Source: Ruminiclostridium sp. (GTDB taxonomy: Bacteria > Bacillota > Clostridia > Oscillospirales > Ruminococcaceae). Taken from it: 59,865 nucleotides of DNA. Of the stretch, positions 1 through 8,020 are shown in pieces. The notes below the pieces were generated by a model. It had not been told where the DNA came from, did not search any database, and saw only the letters and a list, made by a program, of their open reading frames with translations. The DNA is taken from positions 1 through 59,865 of the forward strand of contig JAGAVH010000074.1 of assembly GCA_017942025.1 (NCBI GenBank). Reading direction: 5' to 3'. Position 1 is the stretch's first letter. Every line of letters begins with the position of its first letter. Position numbers and translations under genes: made by a program.

Positions 1-482
1 GGTATAAGGGAGGCAAATATGCCTTCGTTGCCATGCTTCCTAACGAGGGAGTTAGTGTATCCGAGTATATTGCATCCCTTGACGGTGAATCTTTGAATGC
101 GCTTCTTGCGAATCCCCAGTATGCTACGGTGCACACTTCGATTCCGAAATTTGAAACCGAGTATAAAGTGGAGATGTCGGATATTCTGCAGAGTATGGGG
201 ATGACCGAGGCGTTTGATATGTATAACGCTGATTTTGAAGGCCTCGGAACCTCTACCAGCGGCAATATCTATATTTCCCGTGTTCTCCATAAGACCTTTA
301 TTTCCGTTGGAGAAAAGGGTACGAAGGCCGGAGCTGCTACGATCGTGGAAATGAAGGACGGTGCGGCAGCCGAGCCGACCGAGCCCAAGGAAGTATATCT
401 CGATAGGCCGTTTGTGTATATGCTCGTAGACTGCGAGAACAACATCCCGTTCTTTATCGGAACGATGATGGATGTAAATTAA
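1..482 (+). CDS. Serpin, C-terminal part (gene begins outside the window)
   Basis: The frame is open from the left edge, so this is the last ~160 residues of a longer protein. It matches the C-terminal half of the serpin fold. A hinge-like segment, EKGTKAGAATIV (about 295-350), fits the E-x-G-T-x-A-x-A-x-T pattern of inhibitory serpins. It is followed by a variable reactive loop and the closing strands, DRPFVYMLVD and IPFFIGTMMDV. Serpins trap serine or cysteine proteases as covalent complexes; gut Eubacterium siraeum and relatives secrete serpins that inhibit host and bacterial proteases, so a secreted inhibitor is a reasonable inference. The signal peptide would lie outside the window. The cleavage residue cannot be assigned by eye. 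Any terminator must be weak, because a promoter begins only 11 bases after the stop. Confidence 0.9.
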   Translation, partial: YKGGKYAFVAMLPNEGVSVSEYIASLDGESLNALLANPQYATVHTSIPKFETEYKVEMSDILQSMGMTEAFDMYNADFEGLGTSTSGNIYISRVLHKTFISVGEKGTKAGAATIVEMKDGAAAEPTEPKEVYLDRPFVYMLVDCENNIPFFIGTMMDVN

Positions 483-492
483 CATTTATGCA

Positions 493-521
493 TTGAATTT
501 CGCGGGAATTTTTGCTATAAT
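493..521 (+). promoter_or_regulatory. Sigma-70-type promoter for the leader at 528
   Basis: TTGAAT (493-498) and TATAAT (516-521) are separated by 17 bases. Transcription should start near 528, so a structured leader is transcribed before any coding sequence. Confidence 0.75.
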
Positions 522-527
522 ATTCTC

Positions 528-598
528 GTAAATTAGATTTCCTGGTGTGGTTATGGGATATCGACCCATCAGAGAATAATATTGAGGATTATATTGAT
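528..598 (+). promoter_or_regulatory. Candidate orphan riboswitch or attenuator leader
   Basis: Two small hairpins precede an intrinsic terminator: ATGGG/CCCAT (553-557/565-569, loop ATATCGA) and ATAAT/ATTAT (576-580/588-592, loop ATTGAGG). Bases 550-557 (GTTATGGG) can pair with 602-609 (CCCATAGC), the 5' arm of the terminator, giving mutually exclusive antiterminator and terminator folds. I could not match the sequence to a riboswitch consensus I know confidently. A small guanidine-type (mepA/guanidine-IV) aptamer is one class worth testing. The gene downstream now is only a permease remnant, so the leader may have lost its target. Confidence 0.5.
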
Positions 599-642
599 AC
601 GCCCATAGCTTTTATAGAAGTTATGGGCGTATTTTGCTTTTT
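599..642 (+). terminator. Intrinsic terminator of the leader
   Basis: A 13-bp stem (599-611 with 618-630, one G-T pair) is followed by a T-rich run at 631-642. Its 5' arm is also complementary to 550-557, as expected for a regulated attenuator. Confidence 0.75.
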
Positions 643-678
643 GATAGGAGGTAACAGCTGAGATACGTATGCGTAATC

Positions 679-840
679 ATGTTCTCGGAATTTGCAGGCT
701 GGATGCCTTACGTTGTGCCCTTTTATATCTATCCGATGATAATCGGACTCGGTATCATGGCTTATGCCGTAATTGCCTTTTTACAGTACAGAAAGGTAAA
801 AAAAGTACCTCTTGCAGAGGCTCTGAAAAACGTAGAATAA
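679..840 (+). pseudogene. FtsX/MacB-type ABC permease, C-terminal remnant (53 aa)
   Basis: From ATG 679 the frame encodes 53 residues: one hydrophobic segment (about residues 11-35) followed by LQYRKVKKVPLAEALKNVE. That ending is characteristic of the last transmembrane helix and tail of FtsX-like ABC permeases. The full family is several hundred residues, so this is a truncated 3' remnant. An AGGAGG site (646-651) sits 27 bases before the ATG, and a CTG at 658 in the same frame is at good spacing, so a tiny membrane protein might still be translated. The ATG at 669 is out of frame. Deletion of most of a leader-regulated transporter gene is the simplest reading. Confidence 0.65.
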
Positions 841-842
841 GT

Positions 843-875
843 AAATCCCCGACGCCTTTAAAACGTCGGGGATTT
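843..875 (+). terminator. Intrinsic terminator after the permease remnant
   Basis: Perfect 12-bp stem AAATCCCCGACG / CGTCGGGGATTT (843-854/864-875) with a 9-base loop, directly after the stop at 840. The A-run on one side and T-run on the other make it potentially bidirectional. Confidence 0.7.
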
Positions 876-959
876 AGACTGAAGACAAACTCACGCACCG
901 CAAAAATGCTGGTAAATTGTAACGAATTTGTGGATATACACGAAATAGTGATATAAAAG

Positions 960-989
960 TTTTAGAGAGCCTTAAACGGCTCTCTAAAA
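960..989 (+). terminator. Terminator-like hairpin
   Basis: Twelve-bp stem TTTTAGAGAGCC / GGCTCTCTAAAA (960-971/978-989) with a six-base loop, followed by CATTTTTG. It may act on either strand. Confidence 0.55.
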
Positions 990-1000
990 GCATTTTTGCT

Positions 1001-1146
1001 TACTTCGTCACTCACCCCTCGATGTACTATCTGTACACCTATCGGGGTGGCTTCCTCGTCTGCGTGCGTTTTTCATCGTCTGACAGCGTGTAGACAAAGA
1101 CTTTGTCTACACGCTGAAGCCTCATTCTTTTCGGAATGAGGCTTTT
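1001..1146. repeat. Compound palindromic intergenic element
   Basis: Three nested or adjacent palindromes: CACCCC...GGGGTG (1013-1049) with inner GTAC/GTAC; a perfect 16-bp inverted repeat with a one-base spacer (1084-1099 with 1101-1116); and a terminator-like stem AAGCCTCATTC / GAATGAGGCTT (1117-1127/1134-1144) with a T-run. No ORF fits here. The arrangement resembles a dispersed intergenic repeat, but a second copy was not found in this window. Confidence 0.55.
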
Positions 1147-1210
1147 TAATTTTTTTATAAATTTATGAAACATTTTTTAAAAATAACAGTCTTATATTAT
1201 TGGGGTACTA

Positions 1211-1711
1211 TTACATTTTTCTGACAGCAAGAATAGGATAGTTCTCAATATAAGGCTTTATATTATCGGGATGCTCTTTTACATAGGAGAACATAACATC
1301 CGCCAGGCTCTCCCCTTCACTGCTGTCAAAAAGAAACTCGCTGAGCTTTTTCAGTGACAGCTCAGAAACGCAACCACATACGGGAGATACAGTAATACCA
1401 CAGATATTGTCCGATATCCTGTTTACTCTGAAGGGCCACACTCTGCAGTCAAATGGCTTTTTATCACCAAGTGCACATCCTGTTTCGGTAAGCACGGGAC
1501 AATAAGATAATTCTTCTCCTTCGCCGAAGGACATCAGTAATCTGTATTCGTCACCCTGCTTTTCATATTTTATATCAGAATCAACATTTTTTAAAACATA
1601 GGATAACAGCTCTTCAGACAATAAGGGTATTTCCCATATATCCTCTTTGTCGAAAACGCAACAAACTCTGCACTTTGCGCAGGATTCAGGTGAAAGTATT
1701 TTTTTCAGCAT
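1211..1711 (-). CDS. YkgJ-family cysteine-cluster protein
   Basis: A protein of 166 residues with the cysteine pattern of the YkgJ/UPF0153 family, thought to bind zinc or an Fe-S cluster. An N-terminal CAKCRVCC block is followed by CPVLTETGC and CRVWPFRVN. The family includes a flagellin lysine N-methylase, but no flagellar genes are nearby, so only the metal-binding fold is claimed. The start at 1711 is preceded by AAAGGGG; a longer in-frame reading exists but has no ribosome site. It is a single-gene unit reading away from the MoxR cassette, with its own promoter. Confidence 0.8.
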   Translation of the reverse strand: MLKKILSPESCAKCRVCCVFDKEDIWEIPLLSEELLSYVLKNVDSDIKYEKQGDEYRLLMSFGEGEELSYCPVLTETGCALGDKKPFDCRVWPFRVNRISDNICGITVSPVCGCVSELSLKKLSEFLFDSSEGESLADVMFSYVKEHPDNIKPYIENYPILAVRKM

Positions 1712-1739
1712 ATAATTCCCCTTTCTTTTTTTACATCTT

Positions 1740-1768
1740 ATCTTATCACATTTTCCGACATCTTGCAA
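1740..1768 (-). promoter_or_regulatory. Promoter of the YkgJ-family gene
   Basis: On the minus strand TTGCAA (1768-1763) and TAAGAT (1745-1740) are 17 bases apart, about 30 bases before the start codon at 1711. Confidence 0.55.
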
Positions 1769-1826
1769 TAGCCATCAAAAATATATATTTTAAATATTAC
1801 AATTTGGTAACAATTTTACAAAAAGG

Positions 1827-1855
1827 TTGATTTAACTGTATAACTCTGCTATAAT
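1827..1855 (+). promoter_or_regulatory. Promoter of the first MoxR cassette
   Basis: TTGATT (1827-1832), a 17-base spacer and TATAAT (1850-1855), about 55 bases before the ATG at 1910. No other promoter was noticed before 6979, so this one probably drives the MoxR, DUF58 and transglutaminase genes together. Confidence 0.7.
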
Positions 1856-1909
1856 TAAAGAGTATAACACTTTACCACAATAAAATTCACATAAAGCAAA
1901 GGAATAATT

Positions 1910-2878
1910 ATGAACACAATCAAAACACCAAAGCAGCTTTCAGCTCTTATGAATGAGCTTTCAAATCAGATTCAGAAGGTAATCATCGGTAAGGAAACAG
2001 CCGTAAAAATGCTTATAACATCGCTGATTTCAGGCGGTCATGTACTTATTGAGGACGTACCCGGCACAGGTAAGACAACCCTTGCTATGGCATTGTCAAA
2101 AGCAACCTCGCTCACCTGCAGACGTGTACAGTTCACTCCTGACGTTATGGCGTCAGATATAACAGGCTTTACAATGTACAACAAATCAAGTGAAAAATTT
2201 GAATACCGCAAGGGTCTTATTATGACAAACATCTTCATAGCGGACGAAATAAACAGAACCTCTCCCAAAACCCAGTCATCTCTTCTCGAAGCAATGGAAG
2301 AAAAGAAGGTTACTGTTGATGGCGTAGCTCACAATCTGCCTGAACCCTTTATGGTAATTGCCACCGAAAACGAATTCGGCTATGTAGGCACCTTTCCTCT
2401 GCCCGAGGCACAGCTTGACCGCTTCTTACTGAAATTATCCCTTGGCTACCCGGAGCTAAAGGACGAAATGATGATACTGCACACAAGAAAAATTGCCGAT
2501 CCTCTCGACAATGTGACTCCTGTATGTAGTGCAGAGGATATAATGGCGTGCATAAAGGCAGTGAAGGATATACATATCGACCCTGCAATATACAAATATA
2601 TCGTAGAAATCGTATCAGCTACAAGAAGCCACCCCTTTATTTCTCTGGGCGCAAGCCCCAGAGCCTCTCTGGCACTTATGAGAGCGGCGCAGAGCTGTGC
2701 ATTTATGGATGGCAGGGATTACATCACACCTGAGGATGTTGCTCAGATGACCACTTATGTACTCCCTCACAGAATCCATCTTACTCAGGAAGCAAGAGTA
2801 AAGCATATAACCGTTGAAAATGTTGTATCAGAGATAATGAAAGCTATAAAGCCTCCTTTTTCAGGTAATGCAGAATAA
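1910..2878 (+). CDS. MoxR-family AAA+ ATPase (cassette 1)
   Basis: 322 residues of the AAA_3/MoxR family, chaperone-like ATPases thought to assist maturation of partner complexes, often with von Willebrand or DUF58 proteins. The Walker A motif is PGTGKTT (about residue 54), Walker B is IFIADEINRTSPKTQ (about 107-121), and a sensor region reads ATENEFGYVGTFPLPEAQLD. An AAAGGAA ribosome site precedes the ATG. It is the first gene of a tight set followed 13 bases later by DUF58 and then a transglutaminase, the standard context for this family. A second, diverged copy lies at 8021. Partner specificity is inferred from synteny only. Confidence 0.93.
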   Translation: MNTIKTPKQLSALMNELSNQIQKVIIGKETAVKMLITSLISGGHVLIEDVPGTGKTTLAMALSKATSLTCRRVQFTPDVMASDITGFTMYNKSSEKFEYRKGLIMTNIFIADEINRTSPKTQSSLLEAMEEKKVTVDGVAHNLPEPFMVIATENEFGYVGTFPLPEAQLDRFLLKLSLGYPELKDEMMILHTRKIADPLDNVTPVCSAEDIMACIKAVKDIHIDPAIYKYIVEIVSATRSHPFISLGASPRASLALMRAAQSCAFMDGRDYITPEDVAQMTTYVLPHRIHLTQEARVKHITVENVVSEIMKAIKPPFSGNAE

Positions 2879-2891
2879 AGGACACTAACTT

Positions 2892-4118
2892 ATGAACAAG
2901 CATAGAATATTTTATCTGATATTCCTTATTGTAAGCACAGCAATGCTCTTTGCATACAGAAGCAAGATTACATCGGTACTGTTTATATTTGCCTTGTTGC
3001 TCCCTCTGTTATCGCTATTGCTTGGCTTTATCGCATCAAGACTTATAAAGGCTAAAATGGAGTATCGTGTGCTATACGCCGAAAAGATGGAAGGCTTTAC
3101 TGTTTCGTTAAAGCTTACAAACAGATTTGTAGTTCCGATAAGTCTTGCGGGGATAATAGGATATTTCCCTCTCAGAAGCACAAATCTTTTTGAATATCAG
3201 AATATACTGATGTCGGTATCACCCTTCTCCACGGTAAACATAAACTTCAACACTCCTATTAAATTAAGAGGTGTTTATGACTGTGGTATAGAAAAAATCG
3301 AAACCTGGGATTTTTTAAAGCTTTTCAGATTTACAAAAAAGATTGAGAAATACGAAAAGATAGTCATACTTCCGAGAAAGCATATCATAAACCCGGTCCG
3401 TGATATATCTACAAGCGAAAGCGAAACAGAATCTGTAAACAACTTTTCTTTTGAAAAGAACAGCTTTACAAATATCAGAGAATATATCCCAGGCGACCCT
3501 GTAAAGCACATTCACTGGAAGATGTCTGCAAAGCAGGACAAGCTTATGGTAAAGCAATTCGAACAAAGCATCGGAGGTACAGCGATAATAATCGCCGATC
3601 TCAACGAATACTCACCCTTTGATGAAGAAAATGCAGAAAATTCCGATTGTATAGTTGAAACAATCATTGCAATCAATATGATGCTTATAAACGAAAGACA
3701 AAGCTGTCTTAATCTGTGGTATTCGCCGCTGACAGCATCGTGTGAGCAAAGACTGGTAAAAAACAATGAGGATTTTTCACTCTTCTACAACACTATGAGT
3801 GTGTTACCAAGACAAGAAGAGACATTATTACCCGAAGCCATAATAAAAAGCTGCAGCGACATACCGACGGATTCAGGCGTCGTATATTTTGTCACTTCCC
3901 AGCTCAGAAATGATTTTATAAACAGTGTAAGCGGCACTGAGCTTTTCAGAAACAGAAAGCTCAGAATACTCCTTATTGATTCGGATGAATTATCCGAGGA
4001 GCAGAAAACACTTGCCGAGGCTGTTTCATCCGCCGCTAATACAGAGCTGTGGAGAATAGACAGAAACAATCTTGTAGCTTCGCTGAACTACGCAATAGAA
4101 CTGTACAAGAATAAATAA
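2892..4118 (+). CDS. DUF58-domain membrane protein (cassette 1)
   Basis: 408 residues. Two hydrophobic helices lie at about residues 5-22 and 27-50, followed by a beta-rich region and the DUF58 signature YIPGDPVKHIHWKMSAKQD (about 198-217). DUF58 proteins accompany MoxR ATPases, and the soluble part is thought to resemble a von Willebrand A domain. Aspartates at IIADLNEYSPFD are in a suitable place for such a fold. The gene follows MoxR by 13 bases with an AAAGGAC site and precedes the transglutaminase by 23 bases. A role in assembling or regulating an envelope complex is inference. Confidence 0.88.
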   Translation: MNKHRIFYLIFLIVSTAMLFAYRSKITSVLFIFALLLPLLSLLLGFIASRLIKAKMEYRVLYAEKMEGFTVSLKLTNRFVVPISLAGIIGYFPLRSTNLFEYQNILMSVSPFSTVNINFNTPIKLRGVYDCGIEKIETWDFLKLFRFTKKIEKYEKIVILPRKHIINPVRDISTSESETESVNNFSFEKNSFTNIREYIPGDPVKHIHWKMSAKQDKLMVKQFEQSIGGTAIIIADLNEYSPFDEENAENSDCIVETIIAINMMLINERQSCLNLWYSPLTASCEQRLVKNNEDFSLFYNTMSVLPRQEETLLPEAIIKSCSDIPTDSGVVYFVTSQLRNDFINSVSGTELFRNRKLRILLIDSDELSEEQKTLAEAVSSAANTELWRIDRNNLVASLNYAIELYKNK

Positions 4119-4141
4119 ACCCTGATTTACGGAGATACATT

Positions 4142-6916
4142 TTGAAATCAAAAACAAAGAATAAAACAGACGCAAAACGTCCGATAGTCCTGATAGGCAC
4201 TCAGAACAAGAAAAACTCGAATCTGATTCTATCAATTATCGTAAAGCTTCTACTGACATATATGTTGTGTGTGGGCACTTTAATGTGTTTTGCGTGCTTT
4301 TACAACATACCATATGAGCTGGGTCAGGCGGTACAGCATACATTACTGTATGTCACTCCCCTTTTCCCTGTTTTTCTGATTGTAAAGAAAAGATATATAA
4401 TACCCTGCATACTTGTGTTTTGTGTTATTTGTTATTATTTTCTGCACGAACCAATAAACGAGGCTGTACTTATTTTCAAAGACCAGCTACTGTTATCACT
4501 TGACGGCAGATTACTACAAACCGCACAATTTGTACCAAAGGATTCGCTCGCCTTTCTTACAAAGACAGAAGAGTATATAACGGGTATGAATACTGCAATG
4601 ACTGTCTTTTCAGGCGTTGTGTGCCTTGCAACCATCTTTTTTACCCACAAAAAATTCTCTGGAATAGGAACAATCGTTATGTGGTTGTTGCTCTACATTC
4701 CATCGTTTATAAGCGAAAAAGCCGACTACACCCCCTATACGTTACTTATAGTTCCTGCATTCTTTGCATTATATGCCTTTTCTACATCCAATCTTGCCGA
4801 AGAAGAAAGGTTACTTGCAAAAAGAAAGAAAAGAGCAAAAAAAGAAAAGCCTCAAAAGGCGAACATATCTACTGTTGAAGCGGTAATAAATGAACTTTCA
4901 CAGCACAGCAGAAACTGTCTTTGCGGCATTCTTGCAGGTGTTGTTGCCTTTATCGCATTTTTCACTACGCAAAGCTTTTTCCCCGGATTTGCAACCCTGG
5001 ACATAAAAGAAGTAGTAAACACTGTCACAGAATTCTTCAGCGACGCAGGCAATTATATCGACTCGATATTTTCGGGAGAAGGTAGTTCGCCCTTTAACAA
5101 CTACTTCTCCAATGATAACTTCTTTTTGAACAACGATATAGAAATCAAAGCGCCGCCCGCTTTATCAGAAAAGCCTGTTCTGAATATAAAATCAGACAAA
5201 CCTGATCCCTTCTGTCTTATAGGAGATGTCGGAGTCGAATACACGGGCAACGGCTGGGTAAGCGTTATGAAAAAAGAAAAGAGCGGAGAGTTATCCTATG
5301 ATGGGTATAATATCGACGAAAGCTTTAACCCCGACCTGCTTTATCAGATTTATATAACATACCTCATATCGCCCGCAACAGAATCGGACAATAACACCGG
5401 ACAGATGACAAAGTTCACTTTCAATGACAATGCATTTGCTATAGAGCATCTGAATGATTATCACACTTCTGCTATGCAAAACAATAAGCTTCATCATATT
5501 CTTCGTGAAATAGCCAGCTACAGTCATCTGAGTATAGAGTATCTTCAGAATACTGATATTGTTTTCAAGCCCTATATTCCCGGTAACACTTCATATGTAA
5601 GCAACGGAAGCTTTGTAACGTATGCAGACAGCATAATCAGAATATCTGATAAAAAGAACTGGATGAAAACCTTTGAAACGGACGTAATATCACCCGACTA
5701 TTCTCTCTGGTTTGCTTCAACCGTCAGTCAGGACGTCACCTCGGACGAAGTCTGGACAAAGAGAGCGCTCCAGAGTCTTGGCTTTTCGGATAAAGAAGCA
5801 AATGCCTATAAAAACAGCAAGCTTGAATATGACCGCTATATAAAGGATAATTACACTCACGTTCCTGACAGTGAAAAAGAGAATATGAAGAGACTGCTGA
5901 GCGAATTTGAAGGTGCATATACAATTTCTCCATCGACTATCAATTCTGACTATATGTACGCCTTTGCTCTGTGTGAATATCTGAAGAGCGAGTATAAATA
6001 TTCCCTTACCGCTAGTAATATGTCAGACGGTGAACAAACTGTTTTAGGAAGCTTTCTTTTTAACACAAAAGAAGGTCATTGTGCGCTTTACGCTACTTCG
6101 ATGGTTTTAGCGCTCAGAGAACACGGCATACCTGCAAGATACGTATCCGGCTTCTCAACAGGAAATCTCACTCTGAACGAGAAAAGTGGTTTTTACGAAA
6201 AGACCATAAAGGAAAAGGATTTGCATGCATGGGTTGAAGTTTATTTCCCTGAACTCGGCTGGATGGCATTTGATCCTACAGGTCAGTCCGATGACTCAGA
6301 CTCGCCGGCAATAACACCTCCCGAAACAAGCAACACCACACCCCCGACAACATCACATCCCGTTACAACTCCGCCGGTAACTACTACCACCAACGGATCA
6401 AGCCAGACCACTCCTCCTCAGACTACTACAGGTCAGTCAGGCGATAGCGGTGATGGTCCGGGTGCGCAAAAGGACGGTGAAAGCGGACTGCTGCTCATTA
6501 TAGTTACAGCAGCTCTGATAGTTTTAGCGGTCGGTGCAGGTATTTACGGAACAATCTTCTTTGTAAACAATAAAAACACTGCGCGCTGGAAGAGATTTGC
6601 CACAGCAGACTGTACAAAATCCGCAAAGGAAATGCACGAGCTTATAATGAAGCTTTTCACCGTTACAGATATAACGCCCGAGCTCAGCGAGCTGCCTGCC
6701 GAATTCGCTGTAAGAGTAGACGCTCTTATGAATATTTCGAATAAGAGAAACAATCTGCAGGATATTATGGCAATAATCGAAAAGGCGGAATTTTCAGCCA
6801 GCGGAATTTCGGAAGAAGAACGAAAACGCGTATATATCTACACTAAAATGCTTTACGATCTTGTTATGAAATCTGCCGGCAAGCTGAAGAAGCTTTATCT
6901 GAAAATCATTTTATAA
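4142..6916 (+). CDS. TgpA-like transglutaminase-domain membrane protein
   Basis: 924 residues starting at TTG 4142, which has GGAG seven bases upstream; no ATG is suitably placed. The N-terminus carries about five to seven membrane helices with a Lys-rich cytoplasmic loop (near residues 220-240). A large extracellular part holds the transglutaminase-like core: Cys in EGHCALYATSM (about 647), His in LHAWVEVYFPELGW (about 695) and Asp in FDPTGQ (about 711). A Pro/Thr-rich linker (about 720-765), a final helix (about 785-805) and a C-terminal DUF4129-like tail follow. This is the usual third gene of MoxR/DUF58 cassettes. Whether it is a protease, cross-linker or peptidase cannot be told. A terminator follows. 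Confidence 0.87.
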   Translation: MKSKTKNKTDAKRPIVLIGTQNKKNSNLILSIIVKLLLTYMLCVGTLMCFACFYNIPYELGQAVQHTLLYVTPLFPVFLIVKKRYIIPCILVFCVICYYFLHEPINEAVLIFKDQLLLSLDGRLLQTAQFVPKDSLAFLTKTEEYITGMNTAMTVFSGVVCLATIFFTHKKFSGIGTIVMWLLLYIPSFISEKADYTPYTLLIVPAFFALYAFSTSNLAEEERLLAKRKKRAKKEKPQKANISTVEAVINELSQHSRNCLCGILAGVVAFIAFFTTQSFFPGFATLDIKEVVNTVTEFFSDAGNYIDSIFSGEGSSPFNNYFSNDNFFLNNDIEIKAPPALSEKPVLNIKSDKPDPFCLIGDVGVEYTGNGWVSVMKKEKSGELSYDGYNIDESFNPDLLYQIYITYLISPATESDNNTGQMTKFTFNDNAFAIEHLNDYHTSAMQNNKLHHILREIASYSHLSIEYLQNTDIVFKPYIPGNTSYVSNGSFVTYADSIIRISDKKNWMKTFETDVISPDYSLWFASTVSQDVTSDEVWTKRALQSLGFSDKEANAYKNSKLEYDRYIKDNYTHVPDSEKENMKRLLSEFEGAYTISPSTINSDYMYAFALCEYLKSEYKYSLTASNMSDGEQTVLGSFLFNTKEGHCALYATSMVLALREHGIPARYVSGFSTGNLTLNEKSGFYEKTIKEKDLHAWVEVYFPELGWMAFDPTGQSDDSDSPAITPPETSNTTPPTTSHPVTTPPVTTTTNGSSQTTPPQTTTGQSGDSGDGPGAQKDGESGLLLIIVTAALIVLAVGAGIYGTIFFVNNKNTARWKRFATADCTKSAKEMHELIMKLFTVTDITPELSELPAEFAVRVDALMNISNKRNNLQDIMAIIEKAEFSASGISEEERKRVYIYTKMLYDLVMKSAGKLKKLYLKIIL

Positions 6917-6920
6917 AAAC

Positions 6921-6957
6921 AACGCAGGGAGCTATCAGCTTTCTGCGTTATTTTTTT
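6921..6957 (+). terminator. Terminator of MoxR cassette 1
   Basis: Stem AACGCAG / CTGCGTT (6921-6927/6943-6949) with a second inner AGCT pairing, followed by seven T (6951-6957), directly after the stop at 6916. Confidence 0.8.
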
Positions 6958-6978
6958 ACAAATATTTTAACATTTTAC

Positions 6979-7007
6979 TTGAATAAATTATAATTATCTG
7001 CTATAAT
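6979..7007 (+). promoter_or_regulatory. Promoter for the DHH gene and MoxR cassette 2
   Basis: TTGAAT (6979-6984), 17 bases, TATAAT (7002-7007). No terminator was noticed until 11436, so one transcript probably covers the next four genes. Confidence 0.75.
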
Positions 7008-7015
7008 GAAATAAA

Positions 7016-7050
7016 TGTAATCTGCGTGATATAAACCGCAGAGCATTACA
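7016..7050 (+). promoter_or_regulatory. Leader hairpin before the DHH gene
   Basis: TGTAAT/ATTACA (7016-7021/7045-7050) encloses CTGCG/CGCAG (7022-7026/7037-7041) in the 5' UTR. It ends before the ribosome site (AGAAAGGA), so it may protect the message rather than block translation. No known riboswitch was recognised. Confidence 0.4.
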
Positions 7051-7073
7051 GGAATAAGAAAGGATGTTTTATT

Positions 7074-8003
7074 ATGCGACTTATAACACGATCAGACTTT
7101 GACGGACTTGCCTGCGGCGCCTTATTGCTTGAAGCAGGAGTAATTGATAGCTGGACATTTGCTCATCCCAAGGATATTCAGGATGGTCTTGTTCCTGTAA
7201 CAGAAAACGATGTTCTTGCCAATGTTCCCTTTGCTCCCGGTTGCGGACTCTGGTTTGACCATCACTCCAGCGAAGAGGAACGACTCAAGATAAAAGGTCA
7301 GTACAAGGGAGAGAGCAGAATAGCTCCCAGTGCCGCAAGAATTATTTACGATTATTACGGAGGAAAGGAAAAATTCCCGAACTTCGACGACCTTATGCTT
7401 GCGGTTGACAAGGTTGACAGCGGCAAACTTACCGCAGAAGAAATACTGAACCCCGAAGGCTGGATACTCATCGGCTTTCTTATGGACCCCAGAACAGGTC
7501 TTGGCCGATTCAGAAACTTCACTATAAGCAACTATCAGCTTATGGAAAAGCTCCTTGTATGCTGTGCAACTATGTCTACAGAGGAAATTCTCAATATGCC
7601 TGACATACAGGAAAGAATCGAGCTGTACAATGAACAGACAGACCTTTTCAAGAAGATGGTAGCAGAAAACACCATCGTAAAGGACGATGTAATAATCACA
7701 GACCTGCGCAAGGTTGAAACCATATACACAGGCAACAGATTTTTAATATACAGCCTCTACCCTGCACAGAATATCTCTGCGTGGATAGTAAACGGTAAAG
7801 GCGGCAAGGGCTGCTCTGTAGCAGTAGGATACTCTATCTTAAACCGCACCAGCAACGTAGACGTAGGCTCACTTATGCTGAAGTACGGCGGCGGCGGACA
7901 CAGAGCTGTAGGCACCTGCCAGTTTGCCGACGAGGATATAGAAGAGAAGCTCCCCGCATTACTGGATGAGCTTGTAAACTACGATAAATATTACAACAAA
8001 TAA
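7074..8003 (+). CDS. DHH-family phosphoesterase
   Basis: 309 residues. The N-terminal DHH domain shows SDFDGLACGALL (about 7-18) and the metal-binding WFDHHSSEE (about 61-69). The C-terminal DHHA1 motif is KYGGGGHRAVGTC (about 270-282). DHH/DHHA1 enzymes hydrolyse phosphodiesters or phosphoanhydrides such as oligoribonucleotides, pAp, cyclic dinucleotides or polyphosphate. With no PAS or GGDEF part this is not the GdpP type, and substrate assignment from sequence alone is unsafe. It sits between two MoxR cassettes and is co-oriented with the second, 17 bases before its MoxR gene, suggesting co-transcription. Confidence 0.88.
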   Translation: MRLITRSDFDGLACGALLLEAGVIDSWTFAHPKDIQDGLVPVTENDVLANVPFAPGCGLWFDHHSSEEERLKIKGQYKGESRIAPSAARIIYDYYGGKEKFPNFDDLMLAVDKVDSGKLTAEEILNPEGWILIGFLMDPRTGLGRFRNFTISNYQLMEKLLVCCATMSTEEILNMPDIQERIELYNEQTDLFKKMVAENTIVKDDVIITDLRKVETIYTGNRFLIYSLYPAQNISAWIVNGKGGKGCSVAVGYSILNRTSNVDVGSLMLKYGGGGHRAVGTCQFADEDIEEKLPALLDELVNYDKYYNK

Positions 8004-8020
8004 TCAGGAAGGAACAGATT

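Noticed and set aside
669-956. A 95-residue frame starting at ATG 669
   Set aside because: It is out of frame with the clear permease C-terminus, runs through a terminator, and has no family features.
6300-6440. Repetitive ACC/ACT-rich DNA considered as a tandem repeat element
   Set aside because: It encodes the Thr/Pro linker of the transglutaminase protein, so the repetition reflects the protein sequence.
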